Of a DNA stretch of 64,000 bases, positions 22,960 through 32,571 are shown in pieces. Source of the DNA: Pseudoxanthomonas kalamensis DSM 18571. Lineage in GTDB: Bacteria; Pseudomonadota; Gammaproteobacteria; Xanthomonadales; Xanthomonadaceae. A model generated the notes under the pieces. It was given only the letters and a program-made list of their open reading frames with translations. It did no database searches and was not told the DNA's origin. The position numbers and the translations under genes are program-made. Numbering within the stretch: position 1 is the stretch's first letter; each line of letters starts with the position of its first letter. The stretch spans positions 62,001-126,000 of the forward strand of contig NZ_PDWQ01000006.1 of NCBI RefSeq assembly GCF_010211745.1. The letters run 5' to 3'.

Positions 22960-24755
22960 CGCGCGCCTCCGGCCTTCGCCTCGGTCCTCGCCTGCACCGC
23001 CAGCCAGGTTTCGATGTCGTCCGGCGGCACGTCCATCAACCGCAGCGCGCCGTCCATGACGTTGTGGAACACCGGCGCGGCGACCAGACCGCCGTAATAG
23101 CCATGTCCCTTGGACGGATCGGGTTCGCTGACCACCACCGCCATCGCGAAGCGCGGATGCTCGACCGGCACCACCCCGGCGAACAGCGAGATGTAGCGAT
23201 TGGAATAGCCGCCGTTGGCCGACTTGCGCGCGGTGCCGGTCTTGCCGGCGACGTGATAGCCCAGGATCGCGGCCTGGGTGGCGGTACCGCCCGGCTCGGT
23301 CACCGTCTGCATCATCTTCATCACTTCGCCGGCGATCGCCGGATCCAGCACCTGCTGCGCTTCGTTGTGCTGGCCCTTGACGAAGCTCGGCGCGATCAGC
23401 TTGCCGCCGTTGGCCAGCGCCGCGTAGGCGCGGGCGATCTGCAGCGGCGTGGCGTTGAGGCCATAGCCGTAGGACATCGTCGCCTTGGTGGTGCCGCTCC
23501 AGCGCGGCGGCGGCGGCACGCTGCCGGTGCTTTCGCCCGGAAAACCGCTGCCGGGCTTCTGCCCGTAACCGAAGCTGCGGACGAAATCGTAGTACTGCTG
23601 GTCCGGCAACTTGGCCGACAGCTTGACCGCGCCGATGTTGGAACTCTTGGTGATCAGGCCGGTGACGGTCTGCACCCCGTAGTTGTGGGTGTCGTGCACG
23701 GTCCAGCGCCGATCCAGCGCCATGTAGCCGGGTGACACGTCGACCAGCGTATTCGGCGTGACCACACCGGCCTTCAGTGCCGCGGCCACGGTGATCGGCT
23801 TCATCGTCGATCCCGGTTCGACCACGTCGGTGATCGCGCGGTTGCGGTGCGTCTCCGGCTTGCCCAGCGCCGAGGCGTTCGGATTGAAGGTCGGCAGGTT
23901 GGCCATCGCCAGCACTTCGCCGGTGGCCACGTCCAGCACCACCGCCGAACCGCTGCTGGAGCCGGTTTCCCACAGCCGGCGCTTGAGTTCGCGATAGGTC
24001 AGGTACTGGATGCGGCGGTCGATGCTCAGGGTCAGGTCGCGGCCCGGTTCGGCCGCCTGCACCAGGTCGAGGTTCTCGACGATGCGGCCCTTGCGGTCGC
24101 GGATCACCCGCATCGTGCCCGGCTTGCCGCGCAGCCAGTCGTCGAAAGCCAGCTCCAGCCCCTCCTGCCCGCGGTCGTCGATGTTGGTGAAGCCCAGCAC
24201 GTGGGCCATCGCCTCGCCCTGCGGGTAGAAACGACGGAATTCCCGCCGCGAGTACACGCCGGGAATGCCGAGGTCGACGATGCGACGGGCCGCGTCCGGG
24301 TTCATCCGCCGCTTGAGGTACATGAACTCCTTGTCGGCGCGCTGGCCGACGCGACGGGTCAGCGCGTCGGCCGGCTCGCCCAGCGCGCGCGCCAGCTCCG
24401 GCAACCGGTCCGGCGCCTTCTCCATCAGCTCCTGCGGGTCGCACCAGACCGATTCGACCGGCGAAGACACCGCCACCGGCTCGCCGTTGCGATCGGTGAT
24501 CATGCCGCGCGAGGTCGGGATGGCGATCTCGCGCACGAAGCGGGCATCGCCTTCCTTCTGGTAGAACTCGTTGTCGACCAGTTGCACGTAGGCGGCGCGG
24601 CCGACCAGGCTGACCGAACACAACGCAAGCGCACCACCGACCAGTAGCAGGCGGTTGCGCAGGTCGAAGCGCGCACGGTTGCGGTTGCGCATCGGCGCGG
24701 CCGGCTTGCGTTCGCCGTCGCGTCGCCATGGCCACTTGATCTGCGGCAGCTTCAT
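22956..24755 (-). CDS. ftsI: Septal penicillin-binding protein 3 (FtsI)
   Basis: Class B transpeptidase (599 residues) cross-linking septal peptidoglycan. A basic N-terminal tail is followed by a single helix about 34-55. The active-site motifs are STMK (S316), SSN (371-373) and KTGTA (505-509). It pairs functionally with FtsW, encoded downstream. Confidence 0.97.
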   Translation of the reverse strand: MKLPQIKWPWRRDGERKPAAPMRNRNRARFDLRNRLLLVGGALALCSVSLVGRAAYVQLVDNEFYQKEGDARFVREIAIPTSRGMITDRNGEPVAVSSPVESVWCDPQELMEKAPDRLPELARALGEPADALTRRVGQRADKEFMYLKRRMNPDAARRIVDLGIPGVYSRREFRRFYPQGEAMAHVLGFTNIDDRGQEGLELAFDDWLRGKPGTMRVIRDRKGRIVENLDLVQAAEPGRDLTLSIDRRIQYLTYRELKRRLWETGSSSGSAVVLDVATGEVLAMANLPTFNPNASALGKPETHRNRAITDVVEPGSTMKPITVAAALKAGVVTPNTLVDVSPGYMALDRRWTVHDTHNYGVQTVTGLITKSSNIGAVKLSAKLPDQQYYDFVRSFGYGQKPGSGFPGESTGSVPPPPRWSGTTKATMSYGYGLNATPLQIARAYAALANGGKLIAPSFVKGQHNEAQQVLDPAIAGEVMKMMQTVTEPGGTATQAAILGYHVAGKTGTARKSANGGYSNRYISLFAGVVPVEHPRFAMAVVVSEPDPSKGHGYYGGLVAAPVFHNVMDGALRLMDVPPDDIETWLAVQARTEAKAGGAR

Positions 24756-25012
24756 GGGCGGATCACGACCACGTCGGTCGCCTCCGGAAACTTCATGTCC
24801 AGCTTGCCGCGCGCCATCGCGTCGATGCGGGTGCTTTCGGCCACCGTGGCCTGCTCCAGCTGCAACCGGCCGAACTCGATGTTCAGCTCGTCGCGATCCT
24901 TCTCCAGCCGGGTCAGCTCGACGAACAGCACGCGATGCTTGTGCCGCGCGTAGACGATGCCGATGGCGGTGGCCACGTTCAGCACGATCAGCATGGTCAG
25001 CAGCACGCGCAT
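24752..25012 (-). CDS. ftsL: Cell division protein FtsL
   Basis: Small bitopic divisome protein (86 residues) with one N-terminal helix (about 2-20) and a heptad-like periplasmic coiled coil (about 30-65) that pairs with FtsB and FtsQ. The ATG at 25012 shares its A with the rsmH stop (TGATG); a GTG at 25015 is an alternative. It overlaps ftsI by 4 bases. Confidence 0.9.
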   Translation of the reverse strand: MRVLLTMLIVLNVATAIGIVYARHKHRVLFVELTRLEKDRDELNIEFGRLQLEQATVAESTRIDAMARGKLDMKFPEATDVVVIRP

Positions 25013-25974
25013 CACGCCGCCACCTGCAGTTTCTCGGCTACCCGCAGCACGGCGCTGCGCGCGCGCGGATTGCTCGCCAGTTCGTCGGCACCGGCCTTCT
25101 GTGCATCGCCCACCGCGCGTAGGCTGGGCACGAACGGGCGCGCCTCGGGCAGCCGGCGATTGCCGGCCGGCGCCTTGGCGTGCCGGGCGATGAACTGCTT
25201 GGTCAGCCGGTCTTCCAGCGAATGGAAGCTGATCACCGCCAGTCGGCCGCCGGGGCGCAAGCGCGCGTGCGCGGCTTCCAGTCCGGCGCCGGCGTCCTCC
25301 AGTTCGCGGTTGACGTGGATGCGGATGGCCTGGAACGAGCGCGTGGCCGGATGGGTTTCCTTGTGTCCGCGTCCGGGCTTGGCGCGCGGCACGACCGCGG
25401 CGATCAGTTCGGCCAGTTCGGCGGTGCGAACGATCGGCTGCTGGCCGCGGCGGGCGACGATGGCGCGGGCGATGCGCCGGCTCATGCGCTCGTCACCGTA
25501 CTTCCACAGCACCTCGGCGATGTCCTGCTCGCTGGCGTGCGCCAGCCATTGCGCCGCGCTCTCGCCGGATTCGGGGTCCATGCGCATGTCCAGCGGACCG
25601 TCCTTGCCGAAACTGAAGCCGCGTTCGGCCACGTCCAGCTGCGGCGAGGACACGCCGAGATCGAACAGCACTCCGTCCAGCCCGTCGGCGGTCGCGTCCC
25701 AGTCGGCCAGGCCGGCGAAGCTGCCGCGGCGCACGGAGACGCGCGCATCGCCGGCGAATTCGGCCTGCGCCACCGCGATCGCTTCCGGATCCTTGTCCAT
25801 CAACAGCAGCCGCCCCTTCGCGCCCAGACGCTCCAGCACGCCGCGTGCGTGCCCCCCGCGCCCGAACGTGCCATCCAGATACGTCCCGTCCTCCCTCACG
25901 CGCAGCCCTTCCATGACCTGCGAAAACATCACCGGAAGGTGCGCGGAGCAGGTCTCCGCGCGCTCCGCCGTCAC
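25012..25974 (-). CDS. rsmH: 16S rRNA (cytosine-1402-N4)-methyltransferase RsmH
   Basis: S-adenosylmethionine-dependent methyltransferase (320 residues) acting on 16S rRNA C1402. [16 protein letters not shown] is the SAM loop; [12 protein letters not shown] and [10 protein letters not shown] are family hallmarks. The start is GTG at 25974, overlapping the mraZ stop as GTGA. RsmI, which adds the 2'-O-methyl on the same nucleotide, is also in the window at 28.3 kb. Confidence 0.95.
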   Translation of the reverse strand: MTAERAETCSAHLPVMFSQVMEGLRVREDGTYLDGTFGRGGHARGVLERLGAKGRLLLMDKDPEAIAVAQAEFAGDARVSVRRGSFAGLADWDATADGLDGVLFDLGVSSPQLDVAERGFSFGKDGPLDMRMDPESGESAAQWLAHASEQDIAEVLWKYGDERMSRRIARAIVARRGQQPIVRTAELAELIAAVVPRAKPGRGHKETHPATRSFQAIRIHVNRELEDAGAGLEAAHARLRPGGRLAVISFHSLEDRLTKQFIARHAKAPAGNRRLPEARPFVPSLRAVGDAQKAGADELASNPRARSAVLRVAEKLQVAA

Positions 25975-26417
25975 AACTGCAAATCGACCAGGTCGTCGCC
26001 CATATCGGCATCGCCCAGCGTCTGCCTGATCTGTGCGTGATGCGCCTGCTCGCCCCACAATTCGAATTTCTCGCCCATGCCCAGCAGCACCGCCTTCTTC
26101 TCGATGCCGACCGCATTGCGGTGGCTGGCCGGCAAGCCGATGCGGCCGCTGCCATCGGGTTCGAGGAAGGTCGCCGCGCCCACCAGCTTCAGCTGCAGCG
26201 CGCGGTTGGTGCTCTTGGTCCGCGACAGGGCGTTGACCTGGTCGCGCACGCGCTCCCAGACCGCCTGCGGGTACAGGTAGAGGCTGCCGGACTCGAACGG
26301 GTTGTAGGTCAGCACCAGACGGTTTCCGCACTCGCGCGCGACCAGGTCCCGGTAGCTGGTCGGAATCGCCAGCCGGCCCTTGTCGTCGATCGTGATGGCG
26401 GTTTCGCCCTGGAACAC
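25971..26417 (-). CDS. mraZ: Transcriptional regulator MraZ
   Basis: AbrB-fold DNA-binding protein (148 residues) made of two tandem SpoVT-AbrB-like halves ([12 protein letters not shown] and [12 protein letters not shown]). In E. coli MraZ represses the dcw operon by binding TGG-type direct repeats upstream of its own gene, and matching repeats are found upstream here. The start is GTG at 26417 with no strong ribosome site, so expression may be low. Confidence 0.95.
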   Translation of the reverse strand: MFQGETAITIDDKGRLAIPTSYRDLVARECGNRLVLTYNPFESGSLYLYPQAVWERVRDQVNALSRTKSTNRALQLKLVGAATFLEPDGSGRIGLPASHRNAVGIEKKAVLLGMGEKFELWGEQAHHAQIRQTLGDADMGDDLVDLQL

Positions 26418-26469
26418 AGACAGCCTGCCCTTTGATGCCCGTCTGAAGCGGGCTTCACTATATCCGGAA

Positions 26470-26532
26470 AACCACTAAAAACCATGTTTTCCCACGAAGT
26501 GCCACCTTATGAGCCGGTCATCGGGTTGTCAA
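26470..26532 (-). promoter_or_regulatory. dcw (mraZ) promoter with four MraZ-type operator repeats
   Basis: Reading toward mraZ there is a perfect -35 TTGACA (26532-26527), a 17-base spacer and TAAGGT (26509-26504). Immediately behind come four TGG repeats on the minus strand with exact 10-base spacing: TGGCA (26504), TGGGA (26494), TGGTT (26484) and TGGTT (26474). The E. coli MraZ site consists of TGGGN repeats separated by 5 bases, giving the same 10-base period. A second hexamer TATAGT lies at about 26463-26458, and a GCCCG/CGGGC hairpin follows in the leader. Confidence 0.75.
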
Positions 26533-26579
26533 CATGTTTCGGGACGAGATTTCACCTTCACAGTCAATGACTTGCAGCA

Positions 26580-26611
26580 AACTTTATAAAGTTGTTCAAG
26601 CTTTATCCACA
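26580..26611. promoter_or_regulatory. Perfect DnaA box next to a 14-base palindrome, upstream of mraZ
   Basis: TTATCCACA (26603-26611) is the exact consensus DnaA box, and AACTTTATAAAGTT (26580-26593) is a perfect palindrome. Both lie in the 310-base AT-rich gap between mraZ and the NRDE gene. Function is unproven; single boxes occur by chance, but this one is in a regulatory gap. Confidence 0.5.
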
Positions 26612-26727
26612 AGCAACTGATTCGTCTCAATTTTTGAGAATGACCCCTGATTCAGCTCCGATCAGGCGCCGTGAAGACCGTCAATCACGGACTGCCGCCG
26701 ATGCGCCCGCCGGTCCAGAATGTGCCG

Positions 26728-27546
26728 ATGTGCGTCGTCGCCCTGGCCTGGAACACCCACCCCCGCTGGCGCCTGCTGCTGGCCGGCAACCGCGATGAAT
26801 TCCACCCGCGACCGGCCGCGCCGCTGGCGGCCTGGACCGAGATCCCGGGCCTGCTGGCCGGTCGCGACCTGCAATCCGGCGGTACCTGGACCGGCGTGGA
26901 TGCTCGCGGCCGCTGCGCGGTGGTCACCAACGTGCGCGACCCGCTGGCGCCGCCTTCGGCCAGACCCACCCGTGGCCGCCTGCCGCTGGCCTTCCTCGCC
27001 GATACCGCGACACCGGCCGAAACCGCCGCGCGACTACTGCCGCAGGCCGACCAGTACGCCCCGTTCAACCTGCTGATGGCCGATGCCGACCATTGCCACT
27101 ACCTGGGCAATCACCCGGCCATCGAGACCCGCGCCGTGCCGGCCGGTATCCACGGCATGTCCAATGGCGGCTTCGACACCCCCTGGCCGAAGACCCGGCG
27201 GCTGTGCACGGCACTGCAAGACTGGCTACAAGGCCCCGCCGACGACCCGGATGCCTTGTGGCAGGCGCTGGCCGACGACACCCCGGCAACCGACGCCGAA
27301 CTGCCGGACACCGGCGTGGGGCCGGAACTGGAGCGCCGGCTGTCGCCGGTGTTCATCCATGGCCGCGAATACGGCACCCGCGCCTGCACACTCATCGCCA
27401 TCGGCCACGACGGCACCGGCTGGATCCGCGAACGCCGCTTCGGCCCCGATGGCGTGTTCGAAGGCGAAACCGCACTGCCGATTCCGTCAAGCCAGGACAG
27501 TGAAACGCCCTGCGGCGCAGAGGAAAGCGGCGGAGCCGGCCGATAA
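26728..27546 (+). CDS. NRDE / TANGO2 family protein
   Basis: Protein of 272 residues starting MCVVALAW with Cys at position 2, followed by NRDEFHPRP, the signature that names the family; the fold is Ntn-hydrolase-like. The biochemical role is not established. The start at 26728 is chosen so that Cys2 is placed as in relatives; earlier in-frame starts are 26701 and 26671. The last codons and the TAA stop lie within the 3' end of rnpB, which is transcribed from the opposite strand. Confidence 0.85.
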   Translation: MCVVALAWNTHPRWRLLLAGNRDEFHPRPAAPLAAWTEIPGLLAGRDLQSGGTWTGVDARGRCAVVTNVRDPLAPPSARPTRGRLPLAFLADTATPAETAARLLPQADQYAPFNLLMADADHCHYLGNHPAIETRAVPAGIHGMSNGGFDTPWPKTRRLCTALQDWLQGPADDPDALWQALADDTPATDAELPDTGVGPELERRLSPVFIHGREYGTRACTLIAIGHDGTGWIRERRFGPDGVFEGETALPIPSSQDSETPCGAEESGGAGR

Positions 27547-27879
27547 GCCGGGTTCTGTCGTGGACAGTCATTCCTCTAGGCGCAGCGTCACCGCTACGCT
27601 CGAGCAGCCTACCCGGACCCGACGCGGGCCACGTCATGAGGTCCCTATTTGGCCTTGCTCCCGGTGGGGTTTGCCGTACCGGCCTGTTGCCAGGCTCGCG
27701 GTGCGCTCTTACCGCACCATTTCACCCTTGCCTGATCCCTTGCGGGCCATCGGCGGTATCTTTCTGTTGCACTTTCCGTCGGCTCGCGCCGCCCAGGCGT
27801 TACCTGGCACCGTACCCTGTGGAGCCCGGACTTTCCTCGGCACCCGCAAGGGGTGACGCGACTGTCTGGCCGACTCCGC
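27530..27879 (-). ncRNA. rnpB: RNase P RNA (bacterial type A)
   Basis: Catalytic RNA of RNase P, which matures tRNA 5' ends. Reading on the minus strand the hallmarks appear in order: CCAGACAGTCGC near the 5' end, GAGGAAAGTCCGGGCTCC, AGGGTGAAATGGTGCGGTAAGAG, and CAGAACCCGGCTTATCG near the 3' end. The 5' GGAGTCGGCC and 3' GGCCGGCTCC pair as helix P1. Ends are estimated from that helix, plus or minus a few bases. Length is about 350, as expected. Confidence 0.95.
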
Positions 27880-27939
27880 CAGGGCGCATTGTCGCACGCT
27901 GCCAACGCGGTACTTGCCCGCTGCGCTTGGTTTATTTAT

Positions 27940-27955
27940 ATTAGTCTTTTCTAAT
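27940..27955. promoter_or_regulatory. ATTAG-N6-CTAAT operator-like palindrome
   Basis: The perfect dyad ATTAG TCTTTT CTAAT lies in a short very AT-rich stretch 17 bases before the AhpD-like gene and upstream of rnpB. It resembles operators of ArsR/BigR-type winged-helix repressors; no such regulator is in the window, so the binding protein is unknown. Confidence 0.4.
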
Positions 27956-27972
27956 TTAATGGAAATCCGCTC

Positions 27973-28326
27973 ATGGCAGGCAAATCTTTCACCCGGATCA
28001 CCGGCGATGTCTCCAAGGCGCTGGCCACCCTGCGCAAGGAGGCCCCGGACGCGATGAAAGGCTTCAGCGCCCTCGCCCAGGGCGCATTGCAGGAAGGCAG
28101 CGTCAGCGCCCTGCACAAGGAACTGATCGCGCTGGCGATCGGCGTGTCCTCGCGCTGCGACGCCTGCATCGGTTTCCACGTCAAGGCGCTGATCCGTCTG
28201 GGCGTGACCCGCGAACAGCTGATGGAAACGCTGGCCGTGTGCACCTACATGGGTGGCGGCCCGACCCTGATGTACGCCGCCGAAGCGGTGCGCGCCTACG
28301 AGGAATTCACCGCGCAGGCGGAATAA
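27973..28326 (+). CDS. Carboxymuconolactone decarboxylase family protein (AhpD-like)
   Basis: Small protein (117 residues) with the AhpD-type redox motif ELIALAIG...CDACIGFH, i.e. CxxC with a following His, as used in alkylhydroperoxidase and disulfide reduction. It is likely a cytoplasmic antioxidant or thiol-redox protein; the substrate is unknown. It is preceded by an AT-rich operator-like palindrome and faces rsmI convergently. Confidence 0.85.
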   Translation: MAGKSFTRITGDVSKALATLRKEAPDAMKGFSALAQGALQEGSVSALHKELIALAIGVSSRCDACIGFHVKALIRLGVTREQLMETLAVCTYMGGGPTLMYAAEAVRAYEEFTAQAE

Positions 28327-28348
28327 GCCGCACCGCGTACGGTGCGTT

Positions 28349-29185
28349 TCAGCCCGACTGCCCGTACAGCGCCTTGCGCGGTGCGCCGCTGATCTCGGCG
28401 GCCAGCTTGGCCGCGGTGGATGGCGGCAGGTGCGCGCCGAGCAGGGCATACACGCGGCGACCTTCGACGATCTTCGCCTCGCCTTCGTCGGCCGCGCCCT
28501 GCACCATCACCACGAACTCGCCCTTGCGCTGGTTGGCGTCCGCGCCGACCCGCGCCTGCAGCTCGGCCAGACTGCCGTCCAGCACGGTTTCGAACAGCTT
28601 GGTCAGTTCGCGCGCCAGCACCGCCGGACGTTCGCCGCCGAAAGCCGCAACCGCATCGGCCAGCATTTCGTCGATCCGGTGCGCGGATTCGTAGAAGATC
28701 AGCGTGCGCGTATCGCCCGCCAGCGCGGCCAGCCGCTCACGCCGCGCAGATGCCTTCGCCGGCAGGAAGCCCTCGAAGGCGAAGCGGTCGCTGGGCAACC
28801 CCGCCACGCTGAGCGCGGCAATCAGCGCGCTGGGTCCGGGCACCGGACTGACCTTCAGCCCGGCCTGGCGCGCCGCCCGCACCAGCCGGTAGCCCGGATC
28901 GCTGACCAGCGGCGTGCCGGCATCGCTGACCACGGCCAGCGATTCGCCGGCCTGCATCCGCGCCACCAGTCGGCCCGCCAGTTCGTCCTCATTGTGTTCG
29001 TGCAGGGCCAGCAGCGGCCGTTCGATGCCGAAATGCGCCAGCAGCTGGCGACTGTGCCGGGTGTCCTCGGCGCAGACCGCATCGACCGTGCGCAAGGTCT
29101 CCTGCGCGCGCGGCGAGAGGTCGGCCAGGTTGCCGATCGGGGTGGCGACCACGTACAGGCAACCGGGAGAAGCGGCGTTCGACAT
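28349..29185 (-). CDS. rsmI: 16S rRNA (cytidine-1402-2'-O)-methyltransferase RsmI
   Basis: Tetrapyrrole-methylase-fold enzyme (278 residues) methylating the ribose of C1402 in 16S rRNA. The N-terminal LYVVATPIGNLADLS, VSDAGTPLVSDPG and VPGPSA motifs are diagnostic. It is divergent from the LpoA-like gene, the same rsmI-lpoA-yraN neighbourhood as in E. coli. Confidence 0.97.
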   Translation of the reverse strand: MSNAASPGCLYVVATPIGNLADLSPRAQETLRTVDAVCAEDTRHSRQLLAHFGIERPLLALHEHNEDELAGRLVARMQAGESLAVVSDAGTPLVSDPGYRLVRAARQAGLKVSPVPGPSALIAALSVAGLPSDRFAFEGFLPAKASARRERLAALAGDTRTLIFYESAHRIDEMLADAVAAFGGERPAVLARELTKLFETVLDGSLAELQARVGADANQRKGEFVVMVQGAADEGEAKIVEGRRVYALLGAHLPPSTAAKLAAEISGAPRKALYGQSG

Positions 29186-29266
29186 CGGCGGTCACGATCC
29201 GGGCAAGGGGTTAGAATCCTACTCCCCGAACGCCGGCCGGTTGCCGACGGATTCGAGCGAGTGCCG

Positions 29267-30673
29267 ATGGACATGCGATTGGACAAGCAAATGGACAGGC
29301 GAACGATCCGGAAAGGCGCTACTGCACTGATGGTTCTGCTGGCGCTGCTGCTGGCGGCCTGCACCGGCAGCCAGAACGTTCGCGAAACCCCGGCCAGCGC
29401 CATGCATGCGGTGTTCGTCGAAGCCGGCGCACTGGCCGGCAACCATGCGTCGCTGCAGGGTGATGCACGCGCCGACAACGCGCGGCAGATCTATGCGCTG
29501 CTGGCGCGGATGGACGATGCCGCACTGGCGCGCAACGCCGCCGCACTGCCGGTCGGCGATCCGCTGTACGACTTCGCCGGGCAAGCGCTGCTGCGCCGCG
29601 GTCTGCCGCTGCCGCGTCCATTCGACAGCGCCGCGCGCTGGCGTTTCGACCTCAATGGCCGGCCGCCGGCCGATGCCGACGGCTACCGGCCGCCGGTGAA
29701 ACTGGCCGTGCTGCTGCCGCTATCCGGGCAGTTGGCGGTGGCCGCCGCGCCGGTCCGCGACGGCCTGCTGGCCGGCTATTACGGCGAAAACCGCCGCCGC
29801 CCGCAGATCGACTTCTACGATACCGCCGGCACCGCGACCGGCACGCTGGCCGCGTATACCCAGGCCAGTGCCGACGGTGCGGACTTCGTGCTCGGCCCGC
29901 TCGGCCGCGACGAGGTCAGCGCGCTGTTCCGCCAGGGCGATCTGGCGATCCCGGTGCTGGCGCTGAATCGCGGCGATGTCGCGCCGCCGGCCGGCAACGC
30001 CGGCTTCTCGCTGGCGCCGGAGGACGATGGCGTGATCGCCGCCGAATACCTGCTGGCACGCGAGCGCGGCAACGTGCTGATCATCGCCGGCAACGACGAC
30101 AGCGGCGCGCGTGCGGCGCGCAGTTTCCGCGAACGCTTCATCGAACGCGGCGGCAACGTGGTCGCCACGCTGAACGTCGGCGACCCGCCCGGCGACCTGT
30201 CGGCCAGTCTGGCGCAGGCCAGCGGCGCCGACGCGGTGTTCCTGGCGGTCAAGGGCGACATCGCCCGTGCGCTGACGCCACAGCTGGCATTGGCCGGCTT
30301 GGGCGGCAGCAGTCGCGTCGGCACCTCGCAACTGCTGTCCGGCACCGGCAAACCGGAGGTCGACAGCGCGCTGGACGGCATCGTGTTCCCGACCGAAGCC
30401 TGGACCTCGCGCGGCAGCCCCGGCCTGCCCGCGGCCAGCGTCGCCGCGATCACCCTGCCGACCGCACGCGGCCCGGCCGCGCGCCTGCTCGCCTTCGGCT
30501 ACGACGCCTGGAAACTGACCGCCTATCTGGAAAAGCTGGTCACCCGCGGCAATGCGCAACTCGAAGGTGCAACCGGCACCCTGTACCTGGACGGCTTCGG
30601 CAACGTCCTGCGCACGCCGGCCTGGTCGACCTTCCGCGGCGGTGTGGCCACGCCCATCGCCGATGGTGGCTGA
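29267..30673 (+). CDS. LpoA-like penicillin-binding protein activator (lipoprotein)
   Basis: Predicted outer-membrane lipoprotein (468 residues). A basic N-terminus leads into a hydrophobic stretch ending in the lipobox LLAAC (Cys32, or Cys24 if the ATG at 29291 is used). The C-terminal two thirds (from [13 protein letters not shown]) is a periplasmic-binding-protein-like fold characteristic of LpoA, which activates PBP1A. It is shorter than E. coli LpoA, mainly because the N-terminal repeat domain is reduced. The stop lies inside the next gene, so the two are probably coupled. Confidence 0.85.
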   Translation: MDMRLDKQMDRRTIRKGATALMVLLALLLAACTGSQNVRETPASAMHAVFVEAGALAGNHASLQGDARADNARQIYALLARMDDAALARNAAALPVGDPLYDFAGQALLRRGLPLPRPFDSAARWRFDLNGRPPADADGYRPPVKLAVLLPLSGQLAVAAAPVRDGLLAGYYGENRRRPQIDFYDTAGTATGTLAAYTQASADGADFVLGPLGRDEVSALFRQGDLAIPVLALNRGDVAPPAGNAGFSLAPEDDGVIAAEYLLARERGNVLIIAGNDDSGARAARSFRERFIERGGNVVATLNVGDPPGDLSASLAQASGADAVFLAVKGDIARALTPQLALAGLGGSSRVGTSQLLSGTGKPEVDSALDGIVFPTEAWTSRGSPGLPAASVAAITLPTARGPAARLLAFGYDAWKLTAYLEKLVTRGNAQLEGATGTLYLDGFGNVLRTPAWSTFRGGVATPIADGG

Positions 30674-31049
30674 ACCGCAGCGCCGCGGCCAGGCCGCCGA
30701 ACGCGCCGCCCGCGACGCCCTGCAACGCGCGGGCCTGCGCGAATTACGCGCCAACGCGCAGTACCGCGGCGGCGAAATCGACCTGGTGATGCTGGACCGC
30801 GACCGCGATGGCGAAGTGCTGGTATTCGTCGAAGTCCGCTACCGGAAATCGAACGCTTTCGGCGGCGGCGCGGCCTCGGTCGACCTGCGCAAGCGCCGCA
30901 AGCTGGTGCATGCGGCGCAGGCCTTCCTCGCCGAATCCGGCACGTATGCCGATCTGCCGTGCCGCTTCGACGTGGTCGAGGCCGATGGCGATCCGCAAGC
31001 CCCGCGCATCGCCTGGCTGAAGGACGCATTTCGCGCCGACGACATCTGA
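30663..31049 (+). CDS. YraN family (UPF0102) nuclease-fold protein
   Basis: Small protein (128 residues) of the UPF0102 family, related to Holliday-junction-resolvase-like endonucleases. The motif [15 protein letters not shown] stretch ([11 protein letters not shown]), [10 protein letters not shown], and the GGGAASVD region are the conserved core residues (E, D, ExK-like ExR). Its function in cells is uncertain. The ATG at 30663 lies 11 bases inside the LpoA-like gene. Confidence 0.88.
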   Translation: MVAEPQRRGQAAERAARDALQRAGLRELRANAQYRGGEIDLVMLDRDRDGEVLVFVEVRYRKSNAFGGGAASVDLRKRRKLVHAAQAFLAESGTYADLPCRFDVVEADGDPQAPRIAWLKDAFRADDI

Positions 31050-31050
31050 C

Positions 31051-31602
31051 ATGCCCAGCATCCTCACTCATGCGGTAGTGCCGCTGGCAATGAGCCTGGC
31101 GGCCGGCCGTCGCGACGGCAAACCGGTCATCCCGCGCCGGCTGCTGCTGGCCGGCATCGCCGCGGCGATGCTGCCGGATGCCGACGTGCTGGCCTTCGCC
31201 CTGAAGATTCCCTACGCAGACGCCTTCGGCCATCGTGGCGCCAGCCATTCGCTGCTGTTCGCGCTGATCCTGGCCGCGCTCGGCGCCGTGTGCGCGCGAC
31301 CGTTGCGCAGTACCCCACTGCAAGCCGGGCTGTGGCTGGGACTGTGCACTCTTTCGCATCCGTTACTCGATGCGATGACCTCGGGCGGACTGGGGGTGGC
31401 GTTGTACTGGCCCTGGAGCAACGAACGCCTGTTCGCACCGTGGCGACCGATCCTGGTGTCGCCGTTTGCCAACGGCTTCTTCAGCGCGCGCGGACTGGCG
31501 ACCCTGCTGTCGGAACTGCGCTGGGTCTGGCTGCCGATGCTGACCGGCGCCATGCTCTGGCGGCTGATGACGCGATCGCCGCGCACGCACGATCCACGCT
31601 AG
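31051..31602 (+). CDS. YdjM-like inner-membrane metal-dependent hydrolase
   Basis: Predicted polytopic membrane protein (183 residues) of the YdjM (LexA-binding inner-membrane hydrolase) family. It has an early MPSILTHAVVPLA, a D-rich MLPDADVLAF, the HRGASHS metal motif and SHPLLDAMTSGG. Function is not known in detail. Its TAG stop overlaps the thiL stop on the other strand through the palindrome CTAG. Confidence 0.8.
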   Translation: MPSILTHAVVPLAMSLAAGRRDGKPVIPRRLLLAGIAAAMLPDADVLAFALKIPYADAFGHRGASHSLLFALILAALGAVCARPLRSTPLQAGLWLGLCTLSHPLLDAMTSGGLGVALYWPWSNERLFAPWRPILVSPFANGFFSARGLATLLSELRWVWLPMLTGAMLWRLMTRSPRTHDPR

Positions 31603-32552
31603 CGCGCGAAGTGCTCGTAGCCCAGCAGTGGCGGCTCCCATTCGTGGCCATGCGCGGTGAGCGCACGCGCGCCTTGCCCTGCAACGATCCTGCCGATGCG
31701 CGTGACTGCGGTTTCGGCGAAATCCATCGCCCGCTGGATGTCTTCGCTCAGCTGCGGCGATGCGGTGAAGCACAGTTCGTAGTCATCGCCACCACCAGCC
31801 TGCCAGGCGCTGCGCGAATTGGCGCCGATCTGCAGCAGGGCCGGCGAAGCGGGCAAGGCGTCGATGCGGGCTTCGGCGCCAACGCCGCTTTCCTCGCAAA
31901 CATGGCCCAGATCGGCCAACAGTCCGTCAGAGACATCGACACAGGCATGCGCCAGCCCGGCCAGACGCATGCCGGCCGCGACCCGCGGCGTCGGCCGGTC
32001 CAGTCGTTCGCGCAGCGTCGCATCCGGCGCCTCGCCTTGCTGCAACAAGGCCAGTGCCGCCGCCGCGTCGCCGAGCGTGCCGGTGACCCAGATATCGTCG
32101 CCGACCTTCGCACCGGCCCGGCGCAGGGCTGCGCCCGGGCGCAGCGTTCCCATCGCGGTCACGCAGGCCGACAACGGTCCGCGCGTGGTGTCGCCGCCGA
32201 CCAGGGCGACACCATGTCGTTCGGCCAGCGACAAGAAACCCTGCAGGAAACCGTCCAGCCAGTCGTCGTCGATCTGCGGCAACGACAGCGACAGCGTGCA
32301 CCAGGCCGGTTCGGCGCCCATCGCCGCCAGATCGGACAGGTTGACCGCCAGCGCCTTCCAGCCGATGTCGGCGGCAGCGGTATCGATCGGGAAATGCACG
32401 CCGGCATTCAGGGTGTCGGTGGTGACCGCCAGTTGCCGATCCGGCGGCAGCTGCAACAGCGCGGTATCGTCGCCGATGCCGAGCACGACATCGTCGCGCT
32501 TGGCGACGCGTTCGCGGATGCGCCGGATCAGGTCGAATTCGTGGGCTGCCAT
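31599..32552 (-). CDS. thiL: Thiamine-monophosphate kinase
   Basis: ATP-dependent kinase (317 residues) converting thiamine phosphate to thiamine diphosphate. The N-terminal VLGIGDDTALL, TTDTLNAGVHFP and VNLSDLAAMGAEP motifs are the AIR-synthase-like metal and phosphate sites. It follows nusB at a 19-base gap, the usual ribE-ribH-nusB-thiL order. Confidence 0.96.
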   Translation of the reverse strand: MAAHEFDLIRRIRERVAKRDDVVLGIGDDTALLQLPPDRQLAVTTDTLNAGVHFPIDTAAADIGWKALAVNLSDLAAMGAEPAWCTLSLSLPQIDDDWLDGFLQGFLSLAERHGVALVGGDTTRGPLSACVTAMGTLRPGAALRRAGAKVGDDIWVTGTLGDAAAALALLQQGEAPDATLRERLDRPTPRVAAGMRLAGLAHACVDVSDGLLADLGHVCEESGVGAEARIDALPASPALLQIGANSRSAWQAGGGDDYELCFTASPQLSEDIQRAMDFAETAVTRIGRIVAGQGARALTAHGHEWEPPLLGYEHFAR

Positions 32553-32571
32553 GCCGGCCGCGCCGCGTCGT

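Noticed and set aside
14225-26331. Very long open frames joining two neighbouring dcw genes (e.g. across ddl/murC, ftsW/mraY, murE/ftsI, rsmH/mraZ)
   Set aside because: The upstream part of each is an out-of-frame reading of the preceding gene; true starts are set by the stop/start overlaps.
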